Under the pieces are notes generated by a model. The model had not been told where the DNA came from. It saw only the letters and a program-made list of their open reading frames with translations, and did not search any database. From NCBI RefSeq assembly GCF_017876795.1, contig NZ_JAGIOR010000001.1, positions 3,064,501 through 3,128,500 on the forward strand: 64,000 bases of DNA, written 5' to 3'. Made by a program: the position numbers and the translations under genes. Source of the stretch: Rhizobium leguminosarum (GTDB taxonomy: Bacteria > Pseudomonadota > Alphaproteobacteria > Rhizobiales > Rhizobiaceae). Positions 51,312 to 61,616 of this stretch are shown one piece after another. The first letter of the stretch is position 1; the number at the start of each line of letters is the position of its first letter.

Positions 51312-51490
51312 GAAAGGCGGAGATCCCCTAGCCATCGTCCATGCCCTTTTATCCGCAAGGCCGCGATCGTCAAAGAAAAACAAGCGTGAAGCAGCGCTTT
51401 TCACCGGTCCTATTGTAGAATAGGTAACCGATGCTAGCCATATTGGCGCGATAGCAAGTTAATCCATGCAGAAAAGCACGGGAGAAGCAG

Positions 51491-51985
51491 GTGTTGAACA
51501 GGCAGCATATCGACCCCGGTCTTTATCGAGACGCCATGAGCCGTTATGCCGGCCATGTGCAACTCGTAACGACGGCGATGGGCGAGTTGCGCCGCGGCGT
51601 CACCATCACCGCCGCCTGCTCGGTCTCGGACAATCCAGCCTCCGTACTGATCTGCCTCAACAACACCAATCCGAAGAACGACATCTTTTTCCGCAGCGGC
51701 GTCTTCGTGCTGAACACGCTCGGCGCTCATCATCAGGGCGTTGCCGACGCCTTTTCCGGACGGACGTCGCTTGCCGATAGCGAGCGTTTCGCCAGCGCCC
51801 GTTTCGAGACGCTGGTCACCGGCGCACCTGTGCTCGCCGATGCGCTCGCAGCCTTCGATTGCCGGGTGACCGACATCAAGGAAATGCCGACGCATAGTGT
51901 CATCTTCGGCGAGGTCGCGGCTGTGCGCTTCAGCGAAAAGCACCCGGCGCTCATCTATATGAACCGGGATTATCACGCGCTGTGA
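51491..51985 (+). CDS. Flavin reductase-like (FMN-binding split barrel) protein
   Basis: A 164-residue protein of the HpaC/RutF type, which reduces FMN with NAD(P)H to feed a monooxygenase. Blocks are GHVQLVTTAMGELRRGVTITAACSVSDNPASVLICLN and ending HPALIYMNRDYHAL. The partner monooxygenase is not in the window. The GTG start has GGAGAAG at good spacing. Confidence 0.87.
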   Translation: MLNRQHIDPGLYRDAMSRYAGHVQLVTTAMGELRRGVTITAACSVSDNPASVLICLNNTNPKNDIFFRSGVFVLNTLGAHHQGVADAFSGRTSLADSERFASARFETLVTGAPVLADALAAFDCRVTDIKEMPTHSVIFGEVAAVRFSEKHPALIYMNRDYHAL

Positions 51986-52011
51986 TTTTCAGGATCTCGA
52001 GGGAATAGCGA

Positions 52012-52332
52012 ATGGACAATGCCGGCATCGAGGAAATGTTTCAGGGGCTCGGCCCGGTCACCGTCAAGCGCATGTTCGGCGGCAAGGGCATCTATCATCT
52101 CGGGCGCATCATCGCGCTCGAAGTGCGTGACGAGATGTTGCTGAAGGCCGACGAGACGAGCGCCCCGGAATTTGCCGCCGCCGGCGCGACGCAATGGACC
52201 TACGAGGGCAAGAAGGGCAAGCCGGTGAGGATGCCCTACTGGTCGATCCCCGACGAGGCCTATGACGATCCCGATCTGATGGCGAAATGGGTGCGGCTGG
52301 CCTATGAGGCGTCGCTGCGCGCCGACAGCTGA
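52012..52332 (+). CDS. TfoX N-terminal domain protein
   Basis: A 106-residue protein with the TfoX/Sxy N-terminal domain (LGPVTVKRMFGGKGIYHLGRIIAL, then MPYWSIPDEAYDDPDLMAKWVRLAYE). The C-terminal DNA-binding-like TfoX_C part of gammaproteobacterial Sxy is absent, so a competence role is not implied. Its last 31 nt overlap the convergent Nudix gene. Confidence 0.88.
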   Translation: MDNAGIEEMFQGLGPVTVKRMFGGKGIYHLGRIIALEVRDEMLLKADETSAPEFAAAGATQWTYEGKKGKPVRMPYWSIPDEAYDDPDLMAKWVRLAYEASLRADS

Positions 52333-52751
52333 CTGCATTCGGCTGAGGGCAGGGCTGACATGGCCGCCTTGGTGAAGGCCGACAGCGGTTTCGGCAAATC
52401 CTTGATGGGAAACCAGCCGAAATCCGAGAGCTTGTCCGGTTCGGTCAATTGCGGCTCGCCCTCGACGTCGCAGGCGAGATAGAGAAGCGAAATCCAGTGC
52501 TGGCGGTCGGTGTCGATGATCTGTTCGGTCATGCCGATTTTCTCGATCCGGCCGATCTTGAGGCCGGTTTCTTCCTCGGCCTCGCGGCGTGCGGCTTGCT
52601 CAGCCGGCTCCATGTGATCGACCTTGCCGCCGACGATATTCCAGTAGCCGGCTTCCGGTGGACGCAGGCGTTTATACAGAAGAACCTTGGCGTCGCGCAG
52701 AATCACCACGCCGACGCCGAAACCCGGAAAATCGAGACCGGGCTTACCCAT
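52302..52751 (-). CDS. Nudix hydrolase
   Basis: A 149-residue pyrophosphatase with a complete Nudix box near 41-64 (GGKVDHMEPAEQAARREAEE followed by ETGL) matching GX5EX7REUXEEXGU. It probably cleaves nucleoside diphosphate derivatives; the N-terminal GVGVVILRDAKVLLYKR strand is typical of MutT-like members. It starts 5 nt after the DEAD-box helicase gene, so the two are likely one transcript. Confidence 0.9.
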   Translation of the reverse strand: MGKPGLDFPGFGVGVVILRDAKVLLYKRLRPPEAGYWNIVGGKVDHMEPAEQAARREAEEETGLKIGRIEKIGMTEQIIDTDRQHWISLLYLACDVEGEPQLTEPDKLSDFGWFPIKDLPKPLSAFTKAAMSALPSAECSQLSARSDAS

Positions 52752-52756
52752 TACTA

Positions 52757-54274
<1,518 letters not shown>

Positions 54275-54431
54275 AGGGAAAACTGTTTCCGTTTCGGTTC
54301 GGCCGAGCTCTGAACGAGTCGGCGGGATTGCATGCCGCAATGCAGCGCGACATAGCCCCGAATGGCCGGCAAGTCAAGAAATAGAGAGGCCGCACCCCGT
54401 ACAGAGTGAAGCGATGGTTACCTGACGGCTG

Positions 54432-55751
54432 TTACTTGATATAGGTGGCGAGTTTAAGGCCGGCATTCATGAAATATACTGGATCGACCGCGTGGCCGTC
54501 CTGGCGCACTTCATAGTGCAGATGCGTTCCCGTCGAGCGGCCGGTGCTGCCGGCAAGGCCGATGACGTCGTTGCGGCCGACCGTATCGCCGACCTTGACC
54601 AGCACTTGCGACATATGGCCGTAGCGCGTCGAAATGCCGTTGCCGTGATCGACCTCGACCATGTTGCCGTAACCGCCAGTCCAGCCGGCGGCGATGACCT
54701 TGCCCGGCGCCGACGGGCGGATCTTTTCGCCCGGCGAGAAGCGGAAATCGATGCCGGAATGGAGCGCCAGGCGGCCGAGGAAAGGGTCGCGGCGATTGCC
54801 GAACGGGCTGGTCACGTCCTTGCCGATGGCGGGATTGCGGAAGGGCAGAGATTCGGCGGTGCTGCGCACGGCCTCCAGCCGGGTCAGCGCGCCGTCGAGC
54901 GCTGCCAGCGAATTGTTGAAGTCGTCGTTGCTTTCAGGCTCGACATAGGGGCCACCGACGGCATCGTCGTCTTGCCTCGCCGCAGTCTCCTCCGGCACCG
55001 GAATCTTGAAGCGGGTCAGCACGGTGCCGATGGCGTTGGCGGCATTGCCGGCGTCGCTCGTCAGCTGCTCGACACGATTGCGCTGGTCCTGTTCGACACC
55101 CTTCAGCGACAGCGTCACGTTGGAGAAGATGCGGTCGGCGCGGTCGCCGACCGTCTCGGCGGCCGGCACATAGGCAAGCGTCGAATTGTCCGGTGTCGCA
55201 TCGGCGGGGGCGCCGCTCGCCAACTGTTTCTCGATCGCCTGGATGCCGCCACCGGTCAGCGAAGCGCGCTTGTCCTTGATATCAGGGGCATAGGACTGAA
55301 TGGGCGAAGGCGGGGCAGGGAGAGCGCCGTCCTTTTCCGTCAGGCCGGAGCTTTCGGCCCGGTCGAGCAGATTGTCGAGCTTGCCGTGGCGCGAGGTCAG
55401 CGCCATCTGCTGCTCCATCAGCTTGTCGACCTTGTCCTCGACCACCTGTTGGTCGAGAAGTTGGCGGGAGGTGATGCGGTCGACCTGGGCGCGCAGGGCG
55501 GCGATGCGGTCTTCATAATCGTACTGCATGCGGGCTTGCCGGGCCATGGTGGCGCCGATCAGATCGTCGCGCAGCACGAGATAGGAGGTGGCGAGGAGAT
55601 AACCGATCGCGAAGACACCGACGAGGCAGAAGGCAAGGGCTACCATCCACGGCCGGACCGTCATGTGGCGGACCTTATCGCCGCTGGCGAGGATCAGGAT
55701 ATGTTCCTGCGCCCGCTTGCCGAATACCCGGTGCTGATGTCCGCTGTTCAC
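54432..55751 (-). CDS. M23-family (LytM-type) metallopeptidase
   Basis: A 439-residue cell-wall peptidase. It has one membrane helix near 35-58, then a coiled-coil region (about 70-125). After a low-complexity middle, a C-terminal M23 domain follows with SPFGNRRDPFLGRLALHSGIDF (split: HSGID zinc ligands) and HLHYEVRQDG. The catalytic His and Asp ligands appear intact, so it may cleave peptidoglycan, or regulate an amidase. The GTG start at 55751 has GGGAGA upstream. It lies before the helicase on the same strand. Confidence 0.9.
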   Translation of the reverse strand: MNSGHQHRVFGKRAQEHILILASGDKVRHMTVRPWMVALAFCLVGVFAIGYLLATSYLVLRDDLIGATMARQARMQYDYEDRIAALRAQVDRITSRQLLDQQVVEDKVDKLMEQQMALTSRHGKLDNLLDRAESSGLTEKDGALPAPPSPIQSYAPDIKDKRASLTGGGIQAIEKQLASGAPADATPDNSTLAYVPAAETVGDRADRIFSNVTLSLKGVEQDQRNRVEQLTSDAGNAANAIGTVLTRFKIPVPEETAARQDDDAVGGPYVEPESNDDFNNSLAALDGALTRLEAVRSTAESLPFRNPAIGKDVTSPFGNRRDPFLGRLALHSGIDFRFSPGEKIRPSAPGKVIAAGWTGGYGNMVEVDHGNGISTRYGHMSQVLVKVGDTVGRNDVIGLAGSTGRSTGTHLHYEVRQDGHAVDPVYFMNAGLKLATYIK

Positions 55752-55857
55752 GCAGGCTCTCCCGATTGATGCGCTACGCCTCTTTCGGAAAATTAGACAC
55801 TCTTATGGTTAATGAATGCTTTCTTTGTCGCCGCTCGCGTCAGAAATATCAGCGATT

Positions 55858-56685
55858 TCAGGCATGGCTGATCGATGCGAGCGAGCGGTAGAAGGATGGT
55901 GTCAGCCCGGCCTCGGCGCGGGCGAGATCGTTGAAGGGCGGCTTCAGCGGTCCGCGGAAATTGGCGCGCACCAACTCCTGAAAGGCTTTTGCCGGATCGC
56001 GCTTCTCCCGGGCGCAGAGGAATCGGAACCATTTGGCGCCGACGGCGACATGGCCTTTCTCATCGTTATAGATGACGTCGAGGACCGCTGCACTTTCGAG
56101 ATCGCCGGTCTGGCGCATCTTTGCCTGCAGCGACGGCGTGACGTCGAGGCCGCGGGCTTCGAGAATCAGCGGCACGACGGCGAGCCTTGCCGTCAGGTCG
56201 TTGCGGGTCGAATGGGCTGCCTGCCAGAGCCCGTCATGGGCGGGAAGATCGCCGTAATCGGCGCCGAGATCGTTGAGGCGGGCGCGCACCATGCGGAAAT
56301 GCTTCGCCTCCTCGAAGGCAACCTGCATCCAGCCGTCGAAGAAGGAATTCGGCACCTGCTCGGTGGCGAATCGCGCGACGATATCGAGCGCCAGATCGAC
56401 GGCATTGAGCTCAATGTGAGCGATGGCATGGAGCAGGGCGATCCGGCCTTTCAGCGTATGCAGCGAGCGTTTTTCCACCTGGGTCGGCGGCGTCAGCACC
56501 GGTCTGTCAGGACGGCCGGGCCTATCCGGCAAAGCGGCATCGAGCGGCGAGCGCAACGACACCCGGCGAGCAAACCAGCGGGTGGCGCTTTCCTGCGCAA
56601 GCGCCGTCTTGCGGTCGAGATCGGCGGAGCAGATGGCACCGATGGCGCCGCCGCGCAGTGACGTTATCGCAAGATCTCCGGTCAC
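55858..56685 (-). CDS. DUF455 ferritin-like protein
   Basis: A 275-residue protein of the DUF455 family. Helices carry a pattern of carboxylate/His ligands typical of ferritin-like di-iron proteins: AIAHIELNAVDLALD, FEEAKHFRM and YNDEKGHVAVG. An oxidase or oxygenase chemistry is likely but the substrate is unknown. The GTG start overlaps the TGA of the upstream peroxiredoxin gene (GTGA), so the two are translationally coupled. Confidence 0.87.
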   Translation of the reverse strand: MTGDLAITSLRGGAIGAICSADLDRKTALAQESATRWFARRVSLRSPLDAALPDRPGRPDRPVLTPPTQVEKRSLHTLKGRIALLHAIAHIELNAVDLALDIVARFATEQVPNSFFDGWMQVAFEEAKHFRMVRARLNDLGADYGDLPAHDGLWQAAHSTRNDLTARLAVVPLILEARGLDVTPSLQAKMRQTGDLESAAVLDVIYNDEKGHVAVGAKWFRFLCAREKRDPAKAFQELVRANFRGPLKPPFNDLARAEAGLTPSFYRSLASISHA

Positions 56686-57155
56686 GCGGCCAGATTCCGC
56701 ACCGCCTCGAGCACGGTTTCGGCATGGCCCTGCACCTTCACCTTCTGCCAGATGGTGGCGATCGTGCCGTCCTGGCGGATGAGGAAAGTGGTGCGCTCGA
56801 CGCCCATGAAGTTGCGGCCGTACATGCTCTTTTCCTTCCAGACGCCATAGGCCTGCAGCGTGGTCTTTTCCTCGTCCGAGGCGAGCGCCACCGAAAGACG
56901 GTGCTTTCTGACGAATTTGTCATGGCAGGCGGCCGAATCGGGCGACATGCCGATGACGACCGCACCCGCCGCCTCGAACTCGCCTGCCAGCGCGGTGAAG
57001 GCCAGCGATTCGGCGGTGCAGCCTGTCGTATCGTCCTTGGGATAGAAGAACAGCACCAGCGGCCTGCCCTGGAATTCGGCCAACGAGACGCGGCCGCCGC
57101 CGTCGCGGGGAAGGTTGAAATCAGGAGCCGTGGCGCCGATGCCTGGAACCGCCAT
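56682..57155 (-). CDS. bcp: Peroxiredoxin of the Bcp/PrxQ type
   Basis: A 157-residue thiol peroxidase. The peroxidatic Cys46 is in YPKDDTTGCTAES. The resolving Cys expected five residues later is absent (Phe/Leu there). A second Cys at position 77 (AACHDKF) could resolve, as in other alphaproteobacterial PrxQ forms. The start has AAAGG eight nucleotides upstream. Transcribed and coupled with the DUF455 gene, divergent from the AsmA-like gene. Confidence 0.92.
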   Translation of the reverse strand: MAVPGIGATAPDFNLPRDGGGRVSLAEFQGRPLVLFFYPKDDTTGCTAESLAFTALAGEFEAAGAVVIGMSPDSAACHDKFVRKHRLSVALASDEEKTTLQAYGVWKEKSMYGRNFMGVERTTFLIRQDGTIATIWQKVKVQGHAETVLEAVRNLAA

Positions 57156-57280
57156 TAGGAAAACCTTTCTTTTGCCGGGTTTGTGGATGACACTTTCTCT
57201 CCCCGAATTATATAGTGGACGGAAACCCGTCCAGCATGGCCGGGTTCAATTCTTCACTTAAAGGGAGAGCCCGAAGGCGC

Positions 57281-60200
57281 ATGTCAGCCATCCGCGGCGA
57301 AAAGGTCACGTTTCGCAAGAAGGATATCGTTGCGCTGGACCGCTTGCCGTCCGCCCAGGCCGAGGATCCGATCATCGTTCATTGCCCGCCGCCGCGTTCG
57401 CCGATGCGACGCACGGCGAAGCTGACCGTAGGATTTCTGGGACTGATCCTCCTTGTTTTCGCTGCGATCGTCTTTACCGTCGAGAGCGGCATGTTCGACA
57501 AGCCGCTGTCGCAGCAGGCGCAGGCGGCGTTGAACGGCGTGGCCGGGCCGCGTTACCACGCCGAGGTCGGCTCCACCGTCATCCGTTTCACCTCGGATTT
57601 CCGGCTGGCGCTGGAAGCGCGCAACGTCAACATGATCGATGAGCAGAGCGGCCAGCATCTGTCGACGACGGGTTCGGTGCGCCTGGGGCTTGATCCGCTG
57701 CAGCTCTTCCGTGGACGCATCGCCGTCACCGACATCGAAGCTGACGATATCGCGCTCGATACCGCGCTTCTGCCCTCCGGCAATCCTGTGACGCTCGACG
57801 ATCTGCGCATCGATGCCATGCCGGCGGCGATGGAAAAGATCTTTTCGCAGTTCGACATGTTCGACAGCATCGTGACGCGCGGATCGACCAGTTCGGTGCG
57901 CATCTCCGGCATAAACATCAAGCTTGCCGACACCGCCAACGGCCCGCTGTCGCTGGTCGTCGACAACCTCGTCTTTGCCCATGCCAGCGCATCCTCGCTG
58001 CAATTGAGCGGTCAGGTGGCACTGAACGGCCAGGTGGCGGAGCTCGACGTCCTGGCGGAAAAGGAAGACGGCCACGTATCGAAGGTCGTGGCGACACTCA
58101 AACATGCCGATCTCACGCCGTTTTCGCTGAAACGCAACGATCAAGGCGTGATGCGGCAGGGGCTCAGCGCCTTTGCCGACCTGACGGTGTCGGCCACCAG
58201 GGCGCGCGATGGCGTACAGCCGGCGCTTGCGGCGACGGTCGACATCGATCCCGGCCTAATCTATGCGGACGGCGATCCGCAGGAGCTGTCGGGCGGGCAA
58301 ATCAATCTCGTCTATGATTTTGACAAGCAGACGCTCGAGATTGCCAAGTCGAACGCCCGGTTCGGCGCGACCACGCTTCCCATCAACGGCGCGCTGATCG
58401 ATCTCGACCAGCTCGATCCGCAGGCCGGCAAGGGCTTCGGCATCGATCTGCTGGTCAGCGGCGGCATGGCAGCCCCCAGCGGCTCCGGCGAGCAGCCGCT
58501 CTCTTTCGATATCCAGGCGACCGGGCGCTACCTGGTCGCCGGGCGGGAATTCCAGTTTCCCAACATGACAGTCTCCAGCCCACTCGGCGCGCTTTACGGG
58601 GCACTGCACGTCAAGCTCGGCGGCAAATCGCCGGAGATCAGCTTTGCCGGCCAGTCGGCACAGTTGCAGACGACGGCGATCAAGCAAATGTGGCCATTCT
58701 GGATGGCGCCGAAGGTGCGCACCTGGGTACAGGGCAACCTTTTCGGCGGCACCGTCACCAACGCCGCCATCTCCGTCTTCATTCCCTTCGGCAGGCTGGA
58801 CGAGGCAGCCGGCGGCAAGGGCTTGAAGCTCGACGCCAACCAGATCCGCATCGGCTTCGACATCGCGGGAGCGCGGATGAATGTCGCCGGCGACATTCCG
58901 CCGATCCGTGACACGTCGGCACATTTCGACCTGACCGGCCCGGTCGCGACGATCGCAATCAAGAGCGGCACGTCGTTTTTCCCTTCCGGCCGCTCCGTCG
59001 GTCTCGGGCAGGGCACCTTCATTATGCCCGCCACCTACGACAAGCCGCTGATGGCGGATATCGATCTTACGGTCTCCGGGGCAGCGGATGCCGTCGGCGA
59101 GCTTCTGACCTATAGGCCGATCCGGGTGCTGCAGCGCGCCGGCTTTACACCCGACGATTTCAAGGGGCGGATCGAGGCGAATGTGAAGGCGCATTTCGGC
59201 CTGCTCTCCTCGCAGAACCCGCCGCCGGCCGAATGGACGGCGGCCATGAAGCTCGCCGATATCGATCTTGCCAAGCCGTTTTCCGGCCGCACGATCAGCA
59301 ATCTCAACGGTACGCTGAACGGCAATCCGAAACAGATCACACTCGATGCCAAGGCCCTGATCGATGGCGTCCCGGCCGATATCGATCTTGCCGAACCGGT
59401 CGAGGCATCCGACAGCGCGAAGCGGCAGAGGGTGATCACCGCTACACTTTCGGAGGAGCAGCGCAACAAGCTGATACCCGGCCTATCCGGAATCGTCGGC
59501 GGCAGCGTGAAGATGGTGCTGACGCGGATCGACGACGACCGGCAGGACGTCCAGCTCGACCTTACCCGGTCGCAACTCGACCTGCCGTGGATCGGCTGGT
59601 CGAAGGGCAGCGGCATTGCAGCTTCGGCCGAATTCGAAACCTCCGGCCCAGCCGACAATACCCAGATCAAAAATTTCCGGCTGAAGGGCGACGGTTTCGG
59701 CGCCAACGGATCGATGAACATCGGCAAAAATGGGCTGATCTCCGCCGATTTCGACAGCGTCAAACTCTCCTCGCTCGACGATTTCGCCCTGTCGGTGAAG
59801 CGCAGCAAGGGCAATTTCGACGTCTCAGTCTCCGGCGACAGCGCCGATGCGCGGCCAGTCATCGCGCGGCTGAAATCCGGCTCTGGCGATGGCGATGGTG
59901 GCGGGGATGCCGGCGACGCCGGCGTATCGGTGCGCGCCAGGCTGAAAAACGTCATCGGCTTCAATGATGAGAAGATCGGCAATTTCCAGGCGCAGGTGTC
60001 ACTGCGCGGCGACACGCTGCAGGCGCTGAACTTTTCCGCCGTGACCGACAGCGGCGAGGCCGTGGTCAGCCAGATGAAGGACGGTGGCGTCATCAACATC
60101 ACCAGCGGCGATGCCGGCGCGGTATCGCGTTTCGCCGATCTCTACCAGCATATGCAGGGCGGCCTGCTCAATCTGGCGATCCGGCTGTCGGCACAGGGCG

Positions 60201-60682
60201 GCTGGGACGGTTCGCTCGACGTGCGCCGTTTCTCGATCGTCAACGAACAACGGCTGCGGTCGATCGTCTCGACGCCTGTCGGAAACGAGCAGCGCAGCCT
60301 CAACGAAGCCGTCAAGCGCGAGATCGATACCTCGTCGCAACGCTTTCAGCGCGGCTTTGCCCGCGTCGTCTCACGCGATGGCATGGTCGGCATCGAGAAT
60401 GGCGTGCTGCGCGGCGACCAGATTGGCGCGACCTTCCAGGGCGTGGTGCGCGACCGCAAGGGCAATATGGACATGACCGGCACCTTCATGCCGGCCTACG
60501 GCCTCAACCGCCTGTTTGCCGAACTGCCGCTGATCGGCGTCATCCTCGGCAACGGCAGCGACCGCGGCCTGATCGGCATCACCTTCAAGCTCACCGGCAA
60601 ATTCGACCAGCCGAACCTGCAGATCAACCCGCTGTCGATCATCGCGCCGGGTGTGTTCCGGCAGATCTTCGAATTCCAGTAG
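57281..60682 (+). CDS. Large AsmA/DUF3971 (YhdP-like) envelope protein
   Basis: A 1133-residue protein. A basic cytosolic N-terminus (residues 1-45) and one membrane helix near 46-70 lead into a long beta-rich periplasmic part of repeated amphipathic strands. It has the DUF3971/AsmA-like C-terminal features (GVLRGDQIGATFQGVVRD, and RLFAELPLIGVILGNGSDRGLIG near the end). Proteins of this class (YhdP, TamB, AsmA) form groove-like bridges that carry phospholipids to the outer membrane. ATG 57281 has GAAGG-type ribosome binding. It is followed by a RIME-type hairpin. Confidence 0.85.
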   Translation: MSAIRGEKVTFRKKDIVALDRLPSAQAEDPIIVHCPPPRSPMRRTAKLTVGFLGLILLVFAAIVFTVESGMFDKPLSQQAQAALNGVAGPRYHAEVGSTVIRFTSDFRLALEARNVNMIDEQSGQHLSTTGSVRLGLDPLQLFRGRIAVTDIEADDIALDTALLPSGNPVTLDDLRIDAMPAAMEKIFSQFDMFDSIVTRGSTSSVRISGINIKLADTANGPLSLVVDNLVFAHASASSLQLSGQVALNGQVAELDVLAEKEDGHVSKVVATLKHADLTPFSLKRNDQGVMRQGLSAFADLTVSATRARDGVQPALAATVDIDPGLIYADGDPQELSGGQINLVYDFDKQTLEIAKSNARFGATTLPINGALIDLDQLDPQAGKGFGIDLLVSGGMAAPSGSGEQPLSFDIQATGRYLVAGREFQFPNMTVSSPLGALYGALHVKLGGKSPEISFAGQSAQLQTTAIKQMWPFWMAPKVRTWVQGNLFGGTVTNAAISVFIPFGRLDEAAGGKGLKLDANQIRIGFDIAGARMNVAGDIPPIRDTSAHFDLTGPVATIAIKSGTSFFPSGRSVGLGQGTFIMPATYDKPLMADIDLTVSGAADAVGELLTYRPIRVLQRAGFTPDDFKGRIEANVKAHFGLLSSQNPPPAEWTAAMKLADIDLAKPFSGRTISNLNGTLNGNPKQITLDAKALIDGVPADIDLAEPVEASDSAKRQRVITATLSEEQRNKLIPGLSGIVGGSVKMVLTRIDDDRQDVQLDLTRSQLDLPWIGWSKGSGIAASAEFETSGPADNTQIKNFRLKGDGFGANGSMNIGKNGLISADFDSVKLSSLDDFALSVKRSKGNFDVSVSGDSADARPVIARLKSGSGDGDGGGDAGDAGVSVRARLKNVIGFNDEKIGNFQAQVSLRGDTLQALNFSAVTDSGEAVVSQMKDGGVINITSGDAGAVSRFADLYQHMQGGLLNLAIRLSAQGGWDGSLDVRRFSIVNEQRLRSIVSTPVGNEQRSLNEAVKREIDTSSQRFQRGFARVVSRDGMVGIENGVLRGDQIGATFQGVVRDRKGNMDMTGTFMPAYGLNRLFAELPLIGVILGNGSDRGLIGITFKLTGKFDQPNLQINPLSIIAPGVFRQIFEFQ

Positions 60683-60692
60683 GGCGCAGAAC

Positions 60693-60736
60693 CTAAAGCG
60701 CGTCGCATCAAATTTGAATCATGCGGCGCGCTTTAG
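60693..60736. repeat. RIME-type hairpin after the AsmA-like gene
   Basis: CTAAAGCGCGTCGCAT (60693-60708) pairs with ATGCGGCGCGCTTTAG (60721-60736) with one mismatch that can pair as G-U in RNA. TTCTTTGTTTTT follows, so it may also end the upstream transcript. The form is that of common rhizobial intergenic palindromes. Confidence 0.7.
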
Positions 60737-60796
60737 TTCTTTGTTTTTATGCATGTCGTTATCCCGGAACCGCTGCACACTTCCGGGCGACATGCA

Positions 60797-61051
60797 TTAA
60801 ATCTCCTTGCGCCTGAGGAGATAATCAAGGCCGCCGACGCGGTACCAGCGATAGCCATAGGCGTCGAGCACGACGGTGTGGCAGCCCTTCTCGTCCGCCT
60901 CGCTGCTTGCGCCGTCGGCGATATCGATCAACTGTCGCCCGTCTTCGCCTCTGTCCGGATCGAAGGTGACTTCCGCCGGATGCGCATGCAGATTATGCAG
61001 GATCAACACGGAATAGATGATGGCGTTCTTATACCAGAGGTCGTTGATCAT
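60797..61051 (-). pseudogene. GH13 alpha-amylase/trehalose-synthase-type remnant with internal deletion
   Basis: An 84-codon open frame. Its first 15 residues (MINDLWYKNAIIYSV) are the usual opening of GH13 trehalose-synthase-like enzymes. From residue 16 it reads LILHNLHAHPAEVTF ... and ends LDAYGYRWYRVGGLDYLL, the usual C-terminal beta-domain end. The ~450 residues between, with the whole catalytic barrel, are missing, and the frame is kept. The joint lies near 61005. It cannot be an active hydrolase. Confidence 0.65.
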
Positions 61052-61250
61052 GCCGGCGCTCCAATCCAATCTGGTCGCAAATCCCGGCGGGCGGAAAAGG
61101 TTCCGATAAGGCGCTGATTGTCGTGCGGCTGGTCTGTTAATTCCGACTTATACTGACAAGTCCGACATTGATGCTTTGCCTATTTTAGGTAACTCTGATG
61201 TAATGTGGATCCCGGCCCGCAAAACGGTCGGCGCAATGTCGGAGGATGCC

Positions 61251-61535
61251 ATGCAGTGCGCTCGGACAGTCTCTTTCATATCGGTCGCAGTTATTGCTGC
61301 CGCAGTCGGCGAACAGGCTTCATATTCCGCAGAAAAGAGCGAGCGGCTGAGGCCGCCGGAGCTCGTCCGTTCCGCCCATGTGCTGACGGTTCCTCTGGAC
61401 GCGACGGTGACACCGCCGATCTTCTCGATCAGCTGGTGGTCCCGCGTGACGCACGCGCCAGATGTCAATCCACCACCTTATGTCTTCCGGGAGGCCGAAC
61501 GAACGGACGCGGCATCTCGGCCCGGAGTTGAGTGA
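61251..61535 (+). CDS. Small secreted hypothetical protein
   Basis: A 94-residue protein with a signal-peptide-like start (MQCARTVSFISVAVIAAAVG) and a hydrophilic mature part of about 70 residues (PPELVRSAHVLTVPLDATVTPP). I do not recognise it. GGAGG lies 5 nt before ATG 61251, which supports translation; longer starts upstream lack a ribosome binding site. Convergent with tyrS, sharing the hairpin at 61570-61592. Confidence 0.55.
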   Translation: MQCARTVSFISVAVIAAAVGEQASYSAEKSERLRPPELVRSAHVLTVPLDATVTPPIFSISWWSRVTHAPDVNPPPYVFREAERTDAASRPGVE

Positions 61536-61569
61536 GGGTTGCGCGCCAACTCATGAGTTGGGCAAAGGA

Positions 61570-61600
61570 AAAGCCGGCGCGGGCGCCGGCTTTGATTTGT
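61570..61600 (-). terminator. Terminator after tyrS, probably bidirectional
   Basis: AAAGCCGGCGC and GCGCCGGCTTT form an 11-bp stem with a 2-nt centre. Reading on the minus strand it runs into TTTTCCTTT. On the plus strand a shorter T-tract follows. It lies between the convergent tyrS and small secreted-protein genes. Confidence 0.85.
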
Positions 61601-61616
61601 TCGCAATTGAAGCCGC

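Noticed and set aside
52012..52332. Competence regulator TfoX/Sxy
   Set aside because: Only the N-terminal domain is present. Single-domain proteins of this kind are widespread outside competent bacteria.
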